Below, one piece after another: positions 34,985 to 42,003 of a stretch of 64,000 nucleotides of DNA (within the stretch, counting starts at the first letter, position 1; every line of letters starts with the position of its first letter). The translations under genes and the position numbers were made by a program. The notes under the pieces were generated by a model. It searched no databases. It saw nothing but the letters and a program-made list of their open reading frames with translations, and was not told the DNA's origin. Location: positions 2,404,001 to 2,468,000 of the forward strand of contig NZ_CP118607.1 of NCBI RefSeq assembly GCF_028898945.1. Direction: 5' to 3'. This stretch comes from Pseudomonas sp. PSKL.D1. Lineage in GTDB: Bacteria > Pseudomonadota > Gammaproteobacteria > Pseudomonadales > Pseudomonadaceae.

Positions 34985-36460
34985 ATGACATTCACCTTCA
35001 GCATCGCCTTTCACGGCTCGGCCCTTGCGCTTGAACTCACGCCTGGGGAACAAGCCGGCAAACGCCTCTACCGCGAAGGCCTCTCCACCTCCGACGCGCA
35101 ACTCACCGCCCGCGTCGGCGCCAGCGGCATGAGCGTGCCCGCCAGCGTATTGCCCTGCGCCGGTTGCCACGGTACCGATGGCCGCGGCCGCCCCGAGGGC
35201 AATGTGCGCCCCCCCAGCCTCGACTGGCAGCGTCTGGCCCAGGGCAAGGCCTACACCGACGCCAACCTGGCCCGCGCCATCCAGCACGGCATCGACCCCG
35301 CCGGCAACCGCCTCGACCCGGCCATGCCACGTTTCGAGCTGACCCTGGCCGACCAGCGCAACCTTACCGCCTACCTCAAGCGCCTGGGCGAAGAACGCGA
35401 TCCCGGCGTGGAGCAGAGCGTGCTGCGCCTGGGCACGCTGCTGCCCGCCAGCGGGCCGTTGGCGGGTGCCGCTCACGTGGTGCGCGCTGTGCTGGAGGAC
35501 GCCATCGCGCAGTTGAACCAGAACGGTGGCATCCACGGCCGGCGCCTGGAACTGGTAGTGCTCGACCCCGGTGACAACCCTGCCAGCGCCGAACAGGCCC
35601 TGAGCCGCCTGCTCGATCAGGAGCAGGCCTTCGCCTTGATCGCCCCCATGGCGCCGATGCTTGACCAACGCCTGGCCACGCTGCTCGAACAGCACCGCGT
35701 GCCCTTGGTCGGCTCGACCCCGCGCAACGGCGGCAGCCTGCAGATCTTCGACCCCATGCCCGACCTCGCCACTCAACTGCTCAGCCTGGCACTGCACGCC
35801 CGCGATGTGCTGGCAGTGCCCGCCGATGGCTTGCGCGTGGTTTATGCCGGTGACGAGCAGGCGCCGCTGGCTGAGCAGGTGCGCGAGCGCCTGCAACAAC
35901 AAGGTCTGGCCCCCGCACCGGTTCAGGCGTTTGACGGCCAGCCGGTGGACGGCGAGGGCATTCTGTTCCTGGGCCGCGCCCAGTCCTTCACCGAGCTGGC
36001 CCAGGCGCTGCAAGCGGCGGGGCGCCATCCTTACCTGTTCGCAGCCTCCAGCCAGGTGGCCGGCGGCCTGGTCAAGCTACCGGCGCAATGGTCGCAGCGT
36101 GTGTTGCTGGCGTATCCGTTCGTGCCCGGCGACTGGACCGCACAGGGCCAGGCAACGCTGGCCGGCCTGCAACAACGCCAGCACCTCGACCCACGCCAGG
36201 CGTCGCTGCAGGTCAGCACGCTGTGCGCCATGCGCCTGCTTACCGAAGCCTTGAAGCAGATCGGCCGCGACGCCAGCCGCGAGCGCTTGATGGCCGCGCT
36301 GGAGGGCCTGTACGACGTGGACACCGGCCTTACCCCGGCGCTGAACTTCGGCCCCGGGCGGCGCCAGGGCATGGCCGGGGCCCATGTGGTGGCGGTTGAG
36401 TTGCCCGGGCCACGCTTCACCGCCGTTGCCCCGTACCGGCCGGTGCCGGTCAACCCTTGA
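34985..36460 (+). CDS. Cytochrome c domain fused to a periplasmic ligand-binding (ABC type) domain
   Basis: 491 residues from the ATG at 34985. The N-terminal cytochrome c domain has CAGCH (Cys58, Cys61, His62) and a likely Met ligand in AMPRFEL. The remainder (about 140-485) resembles branched-chain amino-acid binding proteins (LGTLLPASGPLAGAA, LNQNGGIHGRRLELVVLD). By inference it is a periplasmic redox or sensing partner of the oxidase. The start is uncertain. The hydrophobic signal (MTFTFSIAFHGSALALE) lacks the usual positive N-region. An open frame reaches back through the REP to ATG 34796, so a REP insertion may have changed the original 5' end. Confidence 0.78.
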   Translation: MTFTFSIAFHGSALALELTPGEQAGKRLYREGLSTSDAQLTARVGASGMSVPASVLPCAGCHGTDGRGRPEGNVRPPSLDWQRLAQGKAYTDANLARAIQHGIDPAGNRLDPAMPRFELTLADQRNLTAYLKRLGEERDPGVEQSVLRLGTLLPASGPLAGAAHVVRAVLEDAIAQLNQNGGIHGRRLELVVLDPGDNPASAEQALSRLLDQEQAFALIAPMAPMLDQRLATLLEQHRVPLVGSTPRNGGSLQIFDPMPDLATQLLSLALHARDVLAVPADGLRVVYAGDEQAPLAEQVRERLQQQGLAPAPVQAFDGQPVDGEGILFLGRAQSFTELAQALQAAGRHPYLFAASSQVAGGLVKLPAQWSQRVLLAYPFVPGDWTAQGQATLAGLQQRQHLDPRQASLQVSTLCAMRLLTEALKQIGRDASRERLMAALEGLYDVDTGLTPALNFGPGRRQGMAGAHVVAVELPGPRFTAVAPYRPVPVNP

Positions 36461-36472
36461 AAGGAGGTCAGC

Positions 36473-37114
36473 ATGCGAACCCTGTGGTTGTGCCTGTTGT
36501 TGTCACTGGCCGGCGCCAGCTGGGCCGATGTGCCGGCGGCTCGGGTCAACGGCGTGGACATCGGCGTGATGCGCCTTGAACGTTACTTCAGCGACTACCT
36601 GCAGGCTCAGGGCCGGGCGGTGACCAGCATCCGCAACCCGACGCTGTACAAACGCCTGCGCGGCCAGGCGCTGGATGAGCTGATCGACAAGGAGCTGCTG
36701 TGGCAGGAAGCGCAACGCCGTGGCATTGTCGTCGACGACGCGCAGGTGTCGAAACAGGTGGGTGAGCTCGAAGCCGCGTTCGGCAGCCCCGCCGTGTTCG
36801 AGCGGCGCCTGGCGGATGCAGGTTTCGACCGGGCAGGATACGCTGACTACATGCGCCACGAACTGGCCGCGCAGCAGGTGTACGCCGAGCTGAGCGCGGT
36901 CACGCCCCCCAGCCAGGCTGAAGTGGAGGCGTTCTACCAGGCCAACCAACAAAAACTGCAAGGAGCACCGAACCAAAGTGCTAACACTTCGGTCGTACGG
37001 GAACAGGGCCTGGCATTGGCCAGGGCCGCGCTCATCGGGCAACTTCAGGCGCAAGCGCGCCGCGACGTACGCCAACGTTTGCGCGAATCCGCTACAGTGG
37101 AGGTCGCCGACTGA
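36473..37114 (+). CDS. SurA-N-like periplasmic chaperone without a parvulin domain
   Basis: 213 residues. The signal peptide ends at SWA (residue 18). The remainder is alpha-helical and resembles the SurA N-terminal chaperone domain (ARVNGVDIGVMRLERYF, ALDELIDKELLWQEAQRRGI), but the usual PPIase domain is missing. AGGAGG precedes the start. It is the last gene of the mnxG operon and may fold the very large oxidase or help it towards the outer membrane (inference). Confidence 0.8.
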   Translation: MRTLWLCLLLSLAGASWADVPAARVNGVDIGVMRLERYFSDYLQAQGRAVTSIRNPTLYKRLRGQALDELIDKELLWQEAQRRGIVVDDAQVSKQVGELEAAFGSPAVFERRLADAGFDRAGYADYMRHELAAQQVYAELSAVTPPSQAEVEAFYQANQQKLQGAPNQSANTSVVREQGLALARAALIGQLQAQARRDVRQRLRESATVEVAD

Positions 37115-37129
37115 AGCCCCCGACAGCGC

Positions 37130-37191
37130 TTCCCCAATGCTGGGGAATAACGGCTTGGCAATGTGCCATCACTTTCCCCGGTTGTGGGGAA
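37130..37191 (+). promoter_or_regulatory. Two perfect TTCCCC-N6-GGGGAA palindromes (candidate enhancers)
   Basis: TTCCCCAATGCTGGGGAA at 37130-37147 and TTCCCCGGTTGTGGGGAA at 37174-37191 have centres 44 bp apart, about four helical turns. They lie 128 and 84 bp upstream of the -24 element at 37275. Related sites precede mnxG and the csgBA unit. This arrangement is typical for dimers of a sigma-54 activator. Confidence 0.75.
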
Positions 37192-37274
37192 GCGTGGGCA
37201 CGGCCGCCCTGGATGTAGTGGGTGTCAGCAATAAGATCAATGACTTACAGCGGTGCAACATGAATCATCATGCC

Positions 37275-37289
37275 TGGCACGAAGCCTGC
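37275..37289 (+). promoter_or_regulatory. Sigma-54 promoter of the response regulator/secretin/csgEFG operon
   Basis: TGGCAC-GAAGC-CTGC matches the RpoN consensus apart from one base in the -12 element. The spacing is the same as in the mnxG promoter. It is followed by a leader of about 65 bp and the GTG start at 37355. Confidence 0.75.
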
Positions 37290-37354
37290 TCAAGCCTGTA
37301 CAAGGGCGCACTTCGCAGACCGGGGAACCGGGCAGTTCTTGGGAGTCGACCTTG

Positions 37355-37885
37355 GTGAACAGAGTATTGGTAGTCGATGACGAACAGACCCTTGCGCAAA
37401 ACCTGCAAGCGTACCTGCAGGCGCAAGGCCTGGAAGTTCATGTTGCCCACGACGGTGCCAGCGGCATCGCACAGGCTGAACGCCTGGCGCCGCAGGTGAT
37501 CGTGCTGGATTACCGCTTGCCCGACATGGAGGGGTTTCAGGTTCTGGAGGCTGTACGCAAGAACAGGCAGTGCCACTTCGTGCTGATCACCGCTCACCCG
37601 ACCGCCGAGGTCCGTGAGCGGGCCGCCGAACTGGGAGTGACCCACGTCCTGTTCAAGCCGTTCCCGTTGGCGGAACTGGCCCGTGTAGCCTTCGACCTGA
37701 TGGGCATTCAGCGCCAGCGCAGGGCCACGGACAACCCGGCAGAGGGGTTCGTCGAACGACGCCAGAACAGGAACCAATCGTTCCCCTTGCAGTTGTTCGA
37801 TGGCAGTTGGGTGCTTGCAGACCGTCGCCGTAATGGCGCCAAGCCCCCAGGCACAGACGACGACCAACTGCTCACCGGGGAATAG
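37355..37885 (+). CDS. Receiver-only response regulator with a basic C-terminal tail
   Basis: 176 residues from a GTG with GGGAG about 8 bp upstream. The receiver domain (1-120) has Asp8/Asp9, phospho-acceptor Asp52 (VLDYRLPDMEG) and Lys101 (LFKPF). The tail (about 121-176) is rich in Arg/Gln/Asn and has no recognisable output domain. It is the first gene after the sigma-54 promoter and precedes the secretion genes. It may act by protein contact, for example as a phosphate sink or by binding the ATPase. The kinase partner is not in the window. Confidence 0.85.
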   Translation: MNRVLVVDDEQTLAQNLQAYLQAQGLEVHVAHDGASGIAQAERLAPQVIVLDYRLPDMEGFQVLEAVRKNRQCHFVLITAHPTAEVRERAAELGVTHVLFKPFPLAELARVAFDLMGIQRQRRATDNPAEGFVERRQNRNQSFPLQLFDGSWVLADRRRNGAKPPGTDDDQLLTGE

Positions 37886-37945
37886 CGGCGCCCGCGGCCC
37901 TGAGTGATCCAGCCTGCGACGCGCCCCTGAGCGGAGTCGCAGGCC

Positions 37946-39664
37946 ATGTCCGATGTACGCGATACTGTAGGAGCGGATTTATCCGCGATCGGTCTCCCCC
38001 CGATCCCCCGACCAACCGCCTACCCCCGCGACCTGCTGGCCCAGGCCCGCCTGCAAGCCAGCGACGAGCGCTTGCTCAACTGCCTTGAACGCCTGGCCGC
38101 CGACACCCCCGACACGTTCCTGCAACGCCTGGGCGCCACCCTGCATTACCCGGTGCTGGCCAGCCAGGCCCTGCTGGCCAGCCACCCACGTTTCGACAAG
38201 GTCAGCCTGGCCCAGTGCCTGAAACGCGAGTTCGTGCTGATCGAACAGGGCGGTGAACTGCTTGGCGTGTTCGCCGACCCCTTCGACCACGCCCGCCTGG
38301 CCTGGATCGATGACGTGCTGCAAGGCGCGCCACTGTACCTGGCCCACGCCGCCGACCTGGCCACCTTCCTGGCCCGCCACGAAGAAAGCTTCCACGCCGT
38401 CGACGCCCTTGACCACGAGGCCGAGGCCAGCAGCGAGGCCGACCCGCTGCAGCGCCTGTCGCTGACCAGCATCAGCGAAGACCAGAGCAAAGTGGTCAAG
38501 CTGGTCAACTCCACCCTTTACGACGCCCTCAAGCAGCACGCCAGCGACATCCACCTGGGCATGACCGGTCAGGGCCTGACCATCAAGTACCGCATCGACG
38601 GCGTGCTGAACGGGGCCGGCAAGGCCAGCGGCAGTGCCTTTGCCGACCAGGTGATCTCGCGTATCAAAGTGATGGCCGAACTGGACATCGGCGAAAAGCG
38701 TGTGCCCCAGGACGGCCGCTTCAAAGTGGCGGTGGGCGAGCGGCAAATCGACTTTCGCGTGTCGATCATGCCCAGCATCTTCGGTGAAGACGCCGTGCTG
38801 CGGGTGCTCGACAAACAGGACCTGTCCGACCGCGTCAGCGGCGTGCAACTGCAGGCCCTGGGCTTTGCCGACGAAACCCTGCGCGCCCTGCGTCGTCTGG
38901 CCGCCGAACCCTACGGCATGATCCTGGTCACCGGCCCCACCGGCAGCGGCAAGACCACCACCCTGTACGCCATGATCAGCGAGATCAACCACGGCGTGGA
39001 CAAGATCATCACCATCGAAGACCCGGTCGAATACCAGCTGCCGGGGGTGCTGCAGATCCCGGTCAACGAAAAGAAAGGCCTGACCTTTGCCCGTGGCCTG
39101 CGCTCGATCCTGCGCCACGACCCGGACAAGATCCTGGTGGGTGAAATCCGCGACCCCGACACCGCGCAAATCGCCGTGCAGTCGGCGCTCACCGGCCACC
39201 TGGTGTTCACCACCATCCACGCCAACAACGTGTTCGACGTGATCGGCCGCTTCAGCCAGATGCAGGTCGACCCCTACAGCTTCGTTTCGGCGCTCAACGC
39301 CGTGCTGGCCCAGCGCCTGATCCGCCTGGCCTGCCCGCATTGCTGCACGCCGTGCGAAGCCGATGACGAAACCCTGGCTGCCTCGGGCCTGACCCGTGAG
39401 GCGGTGGCTGGCTGGCACTTCGTGCGCGCCCAGGGCTGTGGCCAGTGCCGTGGCAGTGGCTACCGCGGGCGCAGCGCCATTGCCGAACTGCTGCACCTGG
39501 ACGACGACCTGCGGCAGATGATCGTCGAACGCCGCCCCCTGTCGCAGATCAAGGCGCTGGCCTGCCAGCGCGGCCTGCGCCTGCTGCGTGCTTCGGCCCT
39601 GGACCTGGTCCGCGAGGGCCGCACCACCCTTGAGGAGATCAACCGTGTCACATTTATCGCCTGA
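37946..39664 (+). CDS. GspE/PilB-type secretion ATPase
   Basis: 572 residues. An N-terminal GspE_N-like domain precedes the ATPase core: Walker A GPTGSGKTTT at 330-339, Asp box around IITIEDPVEYQL, Walker B ILVGEIRD and the His box TTIHANN. A four-Cys zinc element follows (CPHCCTPC and CGQC). By family it powers pseudopilus or pilus assembly at the inner membrane. Residues 8-16 (VGADLSAIG) are encoded by a REP arm, so the native start may have been altered. It overlaps the next gene by 20 bp. No GspF/PilC partner lies in the operon. Confidence 0.92.
   Translation: MSDVRDTVGADLSAIGLPPIPRPTAYPRDLLAQARLQASDERLLNCLERLAADTPDTFLQRLGATLHYPVLASQALLASHPRFDKVSLAQCLKREFVLIEQGGELLGVFADPFDHARLAWIDDVLQGAPLYLAHAADLATFLARHEESFHAVDALDHEAEASSEADPLQRLSLTSISEDQSKVVKLVNSTLYDALKQHASDIHLGMTGQGLTIKYRIDGVLNGAGKASGSAFADQVISRIKVMAELDIGEKRVPQDGRFKVAVGERQIDFRVSIMPSIFGEDAVLRVLDKQDLSDRVSGVQLQALGFADETLRALRRLAAEPYGMILVTGPTGSGKTTTLYAMISEINHGVDKIITIEDPVEYQLPGVLQIPVNEKKGLTFARGLRSILRHDPDKILVGEIRDPDTAQIAVQSALTGHLVFTTIHANNVFDVIGRFSQMQVDPYSFVSALNAVLAQRLIRLACPHCCTPCEADDETLAASGLTREAVAGWHFVRAQGCGQCRGSGYRGRSAIAELLHLDDDLRQMIVERRPLSQIKALACQRGLRLLRASALDLVREGRTTLEEINRVTFIA
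37966..37989. repeat. Single REP arm (family 1) inside the gspE-like coding sequence
   Basis: TGTAGGAGCGGATTTATCCG followed by CGAT, matching the arms at 46988 and 54288. It lies 20 bp into the ATPase gene and is translated as VGADLSAI. Confidence 0.8.
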
Positions 39665-40427
39665 TCGATTCTGCGCCGTGGTCGGCGCTGAAGGTGTCGG
39701 CCTGGGTCGCTGGCACGCCACTCAACCGCAATGGCTGGGCAGCCGCGCATTCACCTGCGACGCCGCGCAACCGGCGTGGGAAGCCGCCCTGCAGGCGCTC
39801 AGCGCACTGCTTGCAGAACACGCCGTGCGCGGCGCCGAGTTGCGGGTGCTGCTGTCGGCGCGCTACAGCCGCTTCTGCCTGGTGCCCTGGAGCGATGCCA
39901 TAGGCAACCCGCGCGAACTGGACGCTTACGCCCGGGCCTGCTTCGAAAACCTCTACGGCCAGTCGCTGGACGACTGGCGCATCGTGCTGTCGCCCGAGCC
40001 TGCCGGTGCCGCGCGTATCGCCACGGCGCTACCCCAAGCCCTGCTGCAAGGCCTGCAGGCGCTGAGCCGGCATAGCCAGCTGAAGCTGCGCTCGGTGCAG
40101 CCCTACCTGATGGCCGCTTTCAACCGCTGCTCGGCGAAGCTGGCCCAGGGCGACTTCCTCTTCGTACTTGCCGAACCCCGCCGCAGTGTGCTGATGCTGG
40201 CCGCGGGCGGTGCCTGGCAACAAGTGCTGGCCCAGGGCTGCGCCGACAGCGACCAGGCCCTGCAGGCACTGATAGACCGCACCTGCGAACTGTATGGCGA
40301 GCACATGCCACCGGTGTACCTGCATGCGCCGGGCCGGGGCGATGTGCCGCAGTTGGAGGCCGTGCAGCTGTGCCAGCCGGCCGGCGACAGCGACCCGCTG
40401 TGCGCCATGTGGCGGGCGGTGGCCTGA
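39645..40427 (+). CDS. PilM/MshI-like (GspL cytoplasmic domain) assembly protein
   Basis: 260 residues from a GTG preceded by GAGGAG. The sequence has an actin-like look (VVGAEGVGLGRWH near the start, LRVLLSARYSRFCLVPWSDA) and weak similarity to MshI/PilM; the assignment rests mainly on position before a PilN-like gene. In type IV pilus systems this is a cytoplasmic platform protein. It overlaps the ATPase gene and is followed after 1 bp by the next gene. Confidence 0.7.
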   Translation: MSHLSPDRFCAVVGAEGVGLGRWHATQPQWLGSRAFTCDAAQPAWEAALQALSALLAEHAVRGAELRVLLSARYSRFCLVPWSDAIGNPRELDAYARACFENLYGQSLDDWRIVLSPEPAGAARIATALPQALLQGLQALSRHSQLKLRSVQPYLMAAFNRCSAKLAQGDFLFVLAEPRRSVLMLAAGGAWQQVLAQGCADSDQALQALIDRTCELYGEHMPPVYLHAPGRGDVPQLEAVQLCQPAGDSDPLCAMWRAVA

Positions 40428-40428
40428 G

Positions 40429-40971
40429 ATGCGCCGCCTCGACCTGGAATTTCAGCCCCGGCGCAGCGGCGCGCTGGCCTGGTCGCTGCTGGCCCTGGCC
40501 TGCGCCGTGGTGGCGCTGCTGGTGCTGGTGCAGCAGCACCTGCAAGCCGAACAGGTTGGCCTTGAAGCCCGCGTGCACAGCCTTGAACTGCAACTGGGCC
40601 GCCGCCCGGCCACCGCCGCACCGCAAAACACCGCCGCCAGCCGCGAGCAGGCCGAACGCCTGGCGCAGATGCGCAACGTGTCGCAGCAACTGCAGCGGCC
40701 CTGGCAGCAACTGTTCGGCATGCTCGAAGCGCAACCGCAAGAGGACGTGGCGCTGCTGAGCCTGACCCCGGACGCGCGCAAAGGCCAGGTTCGCATCGCC
40801 GCCGAGGCACGCAACCTCGAAGCAATGTTGCAGTACCACCAACGCCTGGAACAAAGCGCCGAGCTCAGCGACGTGTCGCTGCTCAACCATGAGGTAGTGG
40901 CCAACCAGCCCGAACACCCGGTGCGCTTCAACCTCACGGCAACCTGGGAGACCGGCCATGCGCGTCCCTGA
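40429..40971 (+). CDS. PilN-like inner-membrane assembly protein
   Basis: 180 residues. A short cytoplasmic tail (MRRLDLEFQPRRSGA) precedes one TM helix (about 16-38) and a coiled coil plus small ferredoxin-like periplasmic domain, as in PilN or the GspL periplasmic part. The order ATPase-PilM-PilN-PilO-PilP-secretin supports the call. It overlaps the PilO-like gene by 14 bp. Confidence 0.75.
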   Translation: MRRLDLEFQPRRSGALAWSLLALACAVVALLVLVQQHLQAEQVGLEARVHSLELQLGRRPATAAPQNTAASREQAERLAQMRNVSQQLQRPWQQLFGMLEAQPQEDVALLSLTPDARKGQVRIAAEARNLEAMLQYHQRLEQSAELSDVSLLNHEVVANQPEHPVRFNLTATWETGHARP

Positions 40972-41509
40972 ACTGATCCTTCACGAGCAGCTGCGCCGCA
41001 TCGGCCCGGTCGGCCTGGCCGGCGCTGCTGTCGCCGCCCTGGCGCTGGGTGTGGCACTGGCGGGCGTGCTGCCACAGTGGCAAGCCCTGCGCGAACTGCA
41101 GGCCAGCGAGGCGGATGCCAGCGCGCAGGTGGAGCGGGTCAAGCGGGGCGAGCTGAAAATTGCCGTCAAGCCCGAGCAACAGGCGCTGGACAGCCTGCGC
41201 CAGCAACTGCCGGGCCAGCCGGAGGCCAGCGAACTGATCGAGCGCCTGTACCACCTGGCCCGTGCCGAAAATATCAGCCTGGCGCGCGGCGAGTACGCAC
41301 TGGGCGTCGACCCCAAAACCCAGCTTGCGCGCTACCAGATCGTGCTGCCGGTGCGTGGTAGCTACCCGCAGATCCGCGGCTTTCTCAAAGGCCTGCTCGG
41401 CCAGTTGCCGACCCTGGTGCTCGAAGACCTCGAGCTGCAACGCAAACGCATCGGCGACAGCGAGCTCAACGGCCGCCTGCGCATGACCCTTTACCTGTCG
41501 AGGTCGTGA
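40958..41509 (+). CDS. PilO/GspM-like inner-membrane assembly protein
   Basis: 183 residues with one TM helix (about 16-38, VGLAGAAVAALALGVALAGV), a coiled coil and a C-terminal ferredoxin-like domain (YQIVLPVRGSYPQIRGFLKG, a PilO-type signature). It probably forms a heterodimer with the preceding PilN-like protein. The last base of its stop codon is the first base of the next start. Confidence 0.82.
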   Translation: MRVPELILHEQLRRIGPVGLAGAAVAALALGVALAGVLPQWQALRELQASEADASAQVERVKRGELKIAVKPEQQALDSLRQQLPGQPEASELIERLYHLARAENISLARGEYALGVDPKTQLARYQIVLPVRGSYPQIRGFLKGLLGQLPTLVLEDLELQRKRIGDSELNGRLRMTLYLSRS

Positions 41510-42003
41510 TGAACATTCAGCGTGCGGTGGTGTGGGCGGGGTTCCTCGGTATTGCAGGTGCACTGGCGTGGGCGCCGGGGCATTGGTTCGGGCAGGAGGA
41601 CGAGGTGGCGGCCATCGCGGATAAATCCGCTCCTACAAAGTCCCCTGTAGGAACGGCTTCAGCCGCGATGGCGTCGGCACAGGCCTCCCGCAACCTGTTC
41701 CCCACCCAGCAATGGACCAAACCCCAAACCCTGGCCACCGTCACCGAACAACCGGCAATCGCCACTCCCGTCGCCGCTGCAGCCCCCACGGCCCCGGCCC
41801 TGCCATTCCAGTTCGTTGGCCGCATCGGCGACCGCGACGACCTGCAGATCTTCCTGCAGAGCGGCGAAAAACTCTACGTCGTGCGCCAGGGCGACGTGAT
41901 CGACGACACCTACCGCCTTGTCCGGGTATCAGCCAGCGAGCTGGACCTGGTTTACCTGCCCTTGCATCAGTCACAGACCTTGTCTGTAGGGAGCGCACCA
42001 TGA
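41509..42003 (+). CDS. PilP/GspC-like periplasmic linker protein with REP-encoded segment
   Basis: 164 residues. One N-terminal TM helix (about 5-22) is followed by a low-complexity linker and a C-terminal HR/PilP-like domain (FQFVGRIGDRDDLQIFLQSG, KLYVVRQGDVIDDTYRLVRV), which in PilP/GspC contacts the secretin. Residues about 35-54 (AAIADKSAPTKSPVGTASAA) are the translation of a REP pair, so the linker was extended by a repeat in frame. ATG 41509 is preferred to GTG 41506 for ribosome-site spacing. Confidence 0.78.
   Translation: MNIQRAVVWAGFLGIAGALAWAPGHWFGQEDEVAAIADKSAPTKSPVGTASAAMASAQASRNLFPTQQWTKPQTLATVTEQPAIATPVAAAAPTAPALPFQFVGRIGDRDDLQIFLQSGEKLYVVRQGDVIDDTYRLVRVSASELDLVYLPLHQSQTLSVGSAP
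41613..41670. repeat. REP pair (family 1) inside the PilP-like coding sequence
   Basis: The arm at 41613-41637 reads CATCGCGGATAAATCCGCTC then CTACA and is inverted at 41646-41670 with changes. Both arms are in frame and free of stops, lying in the flexible linker of the protein. Confidence 0.8.

Noticed and set aside
37355..37885. The response regulator being MnxR itself
   Set aside because: It lacks the AAA+ and Fis-type domains needed for sigma-54 activation, so it cannot be the NtrC-type MnxR.
37979..39721. A 580-codon frame antisense to the secretion ATPase
   Set aside because: Shadow of a well-supported GspE-like gene with Walker motifs; no start signal.
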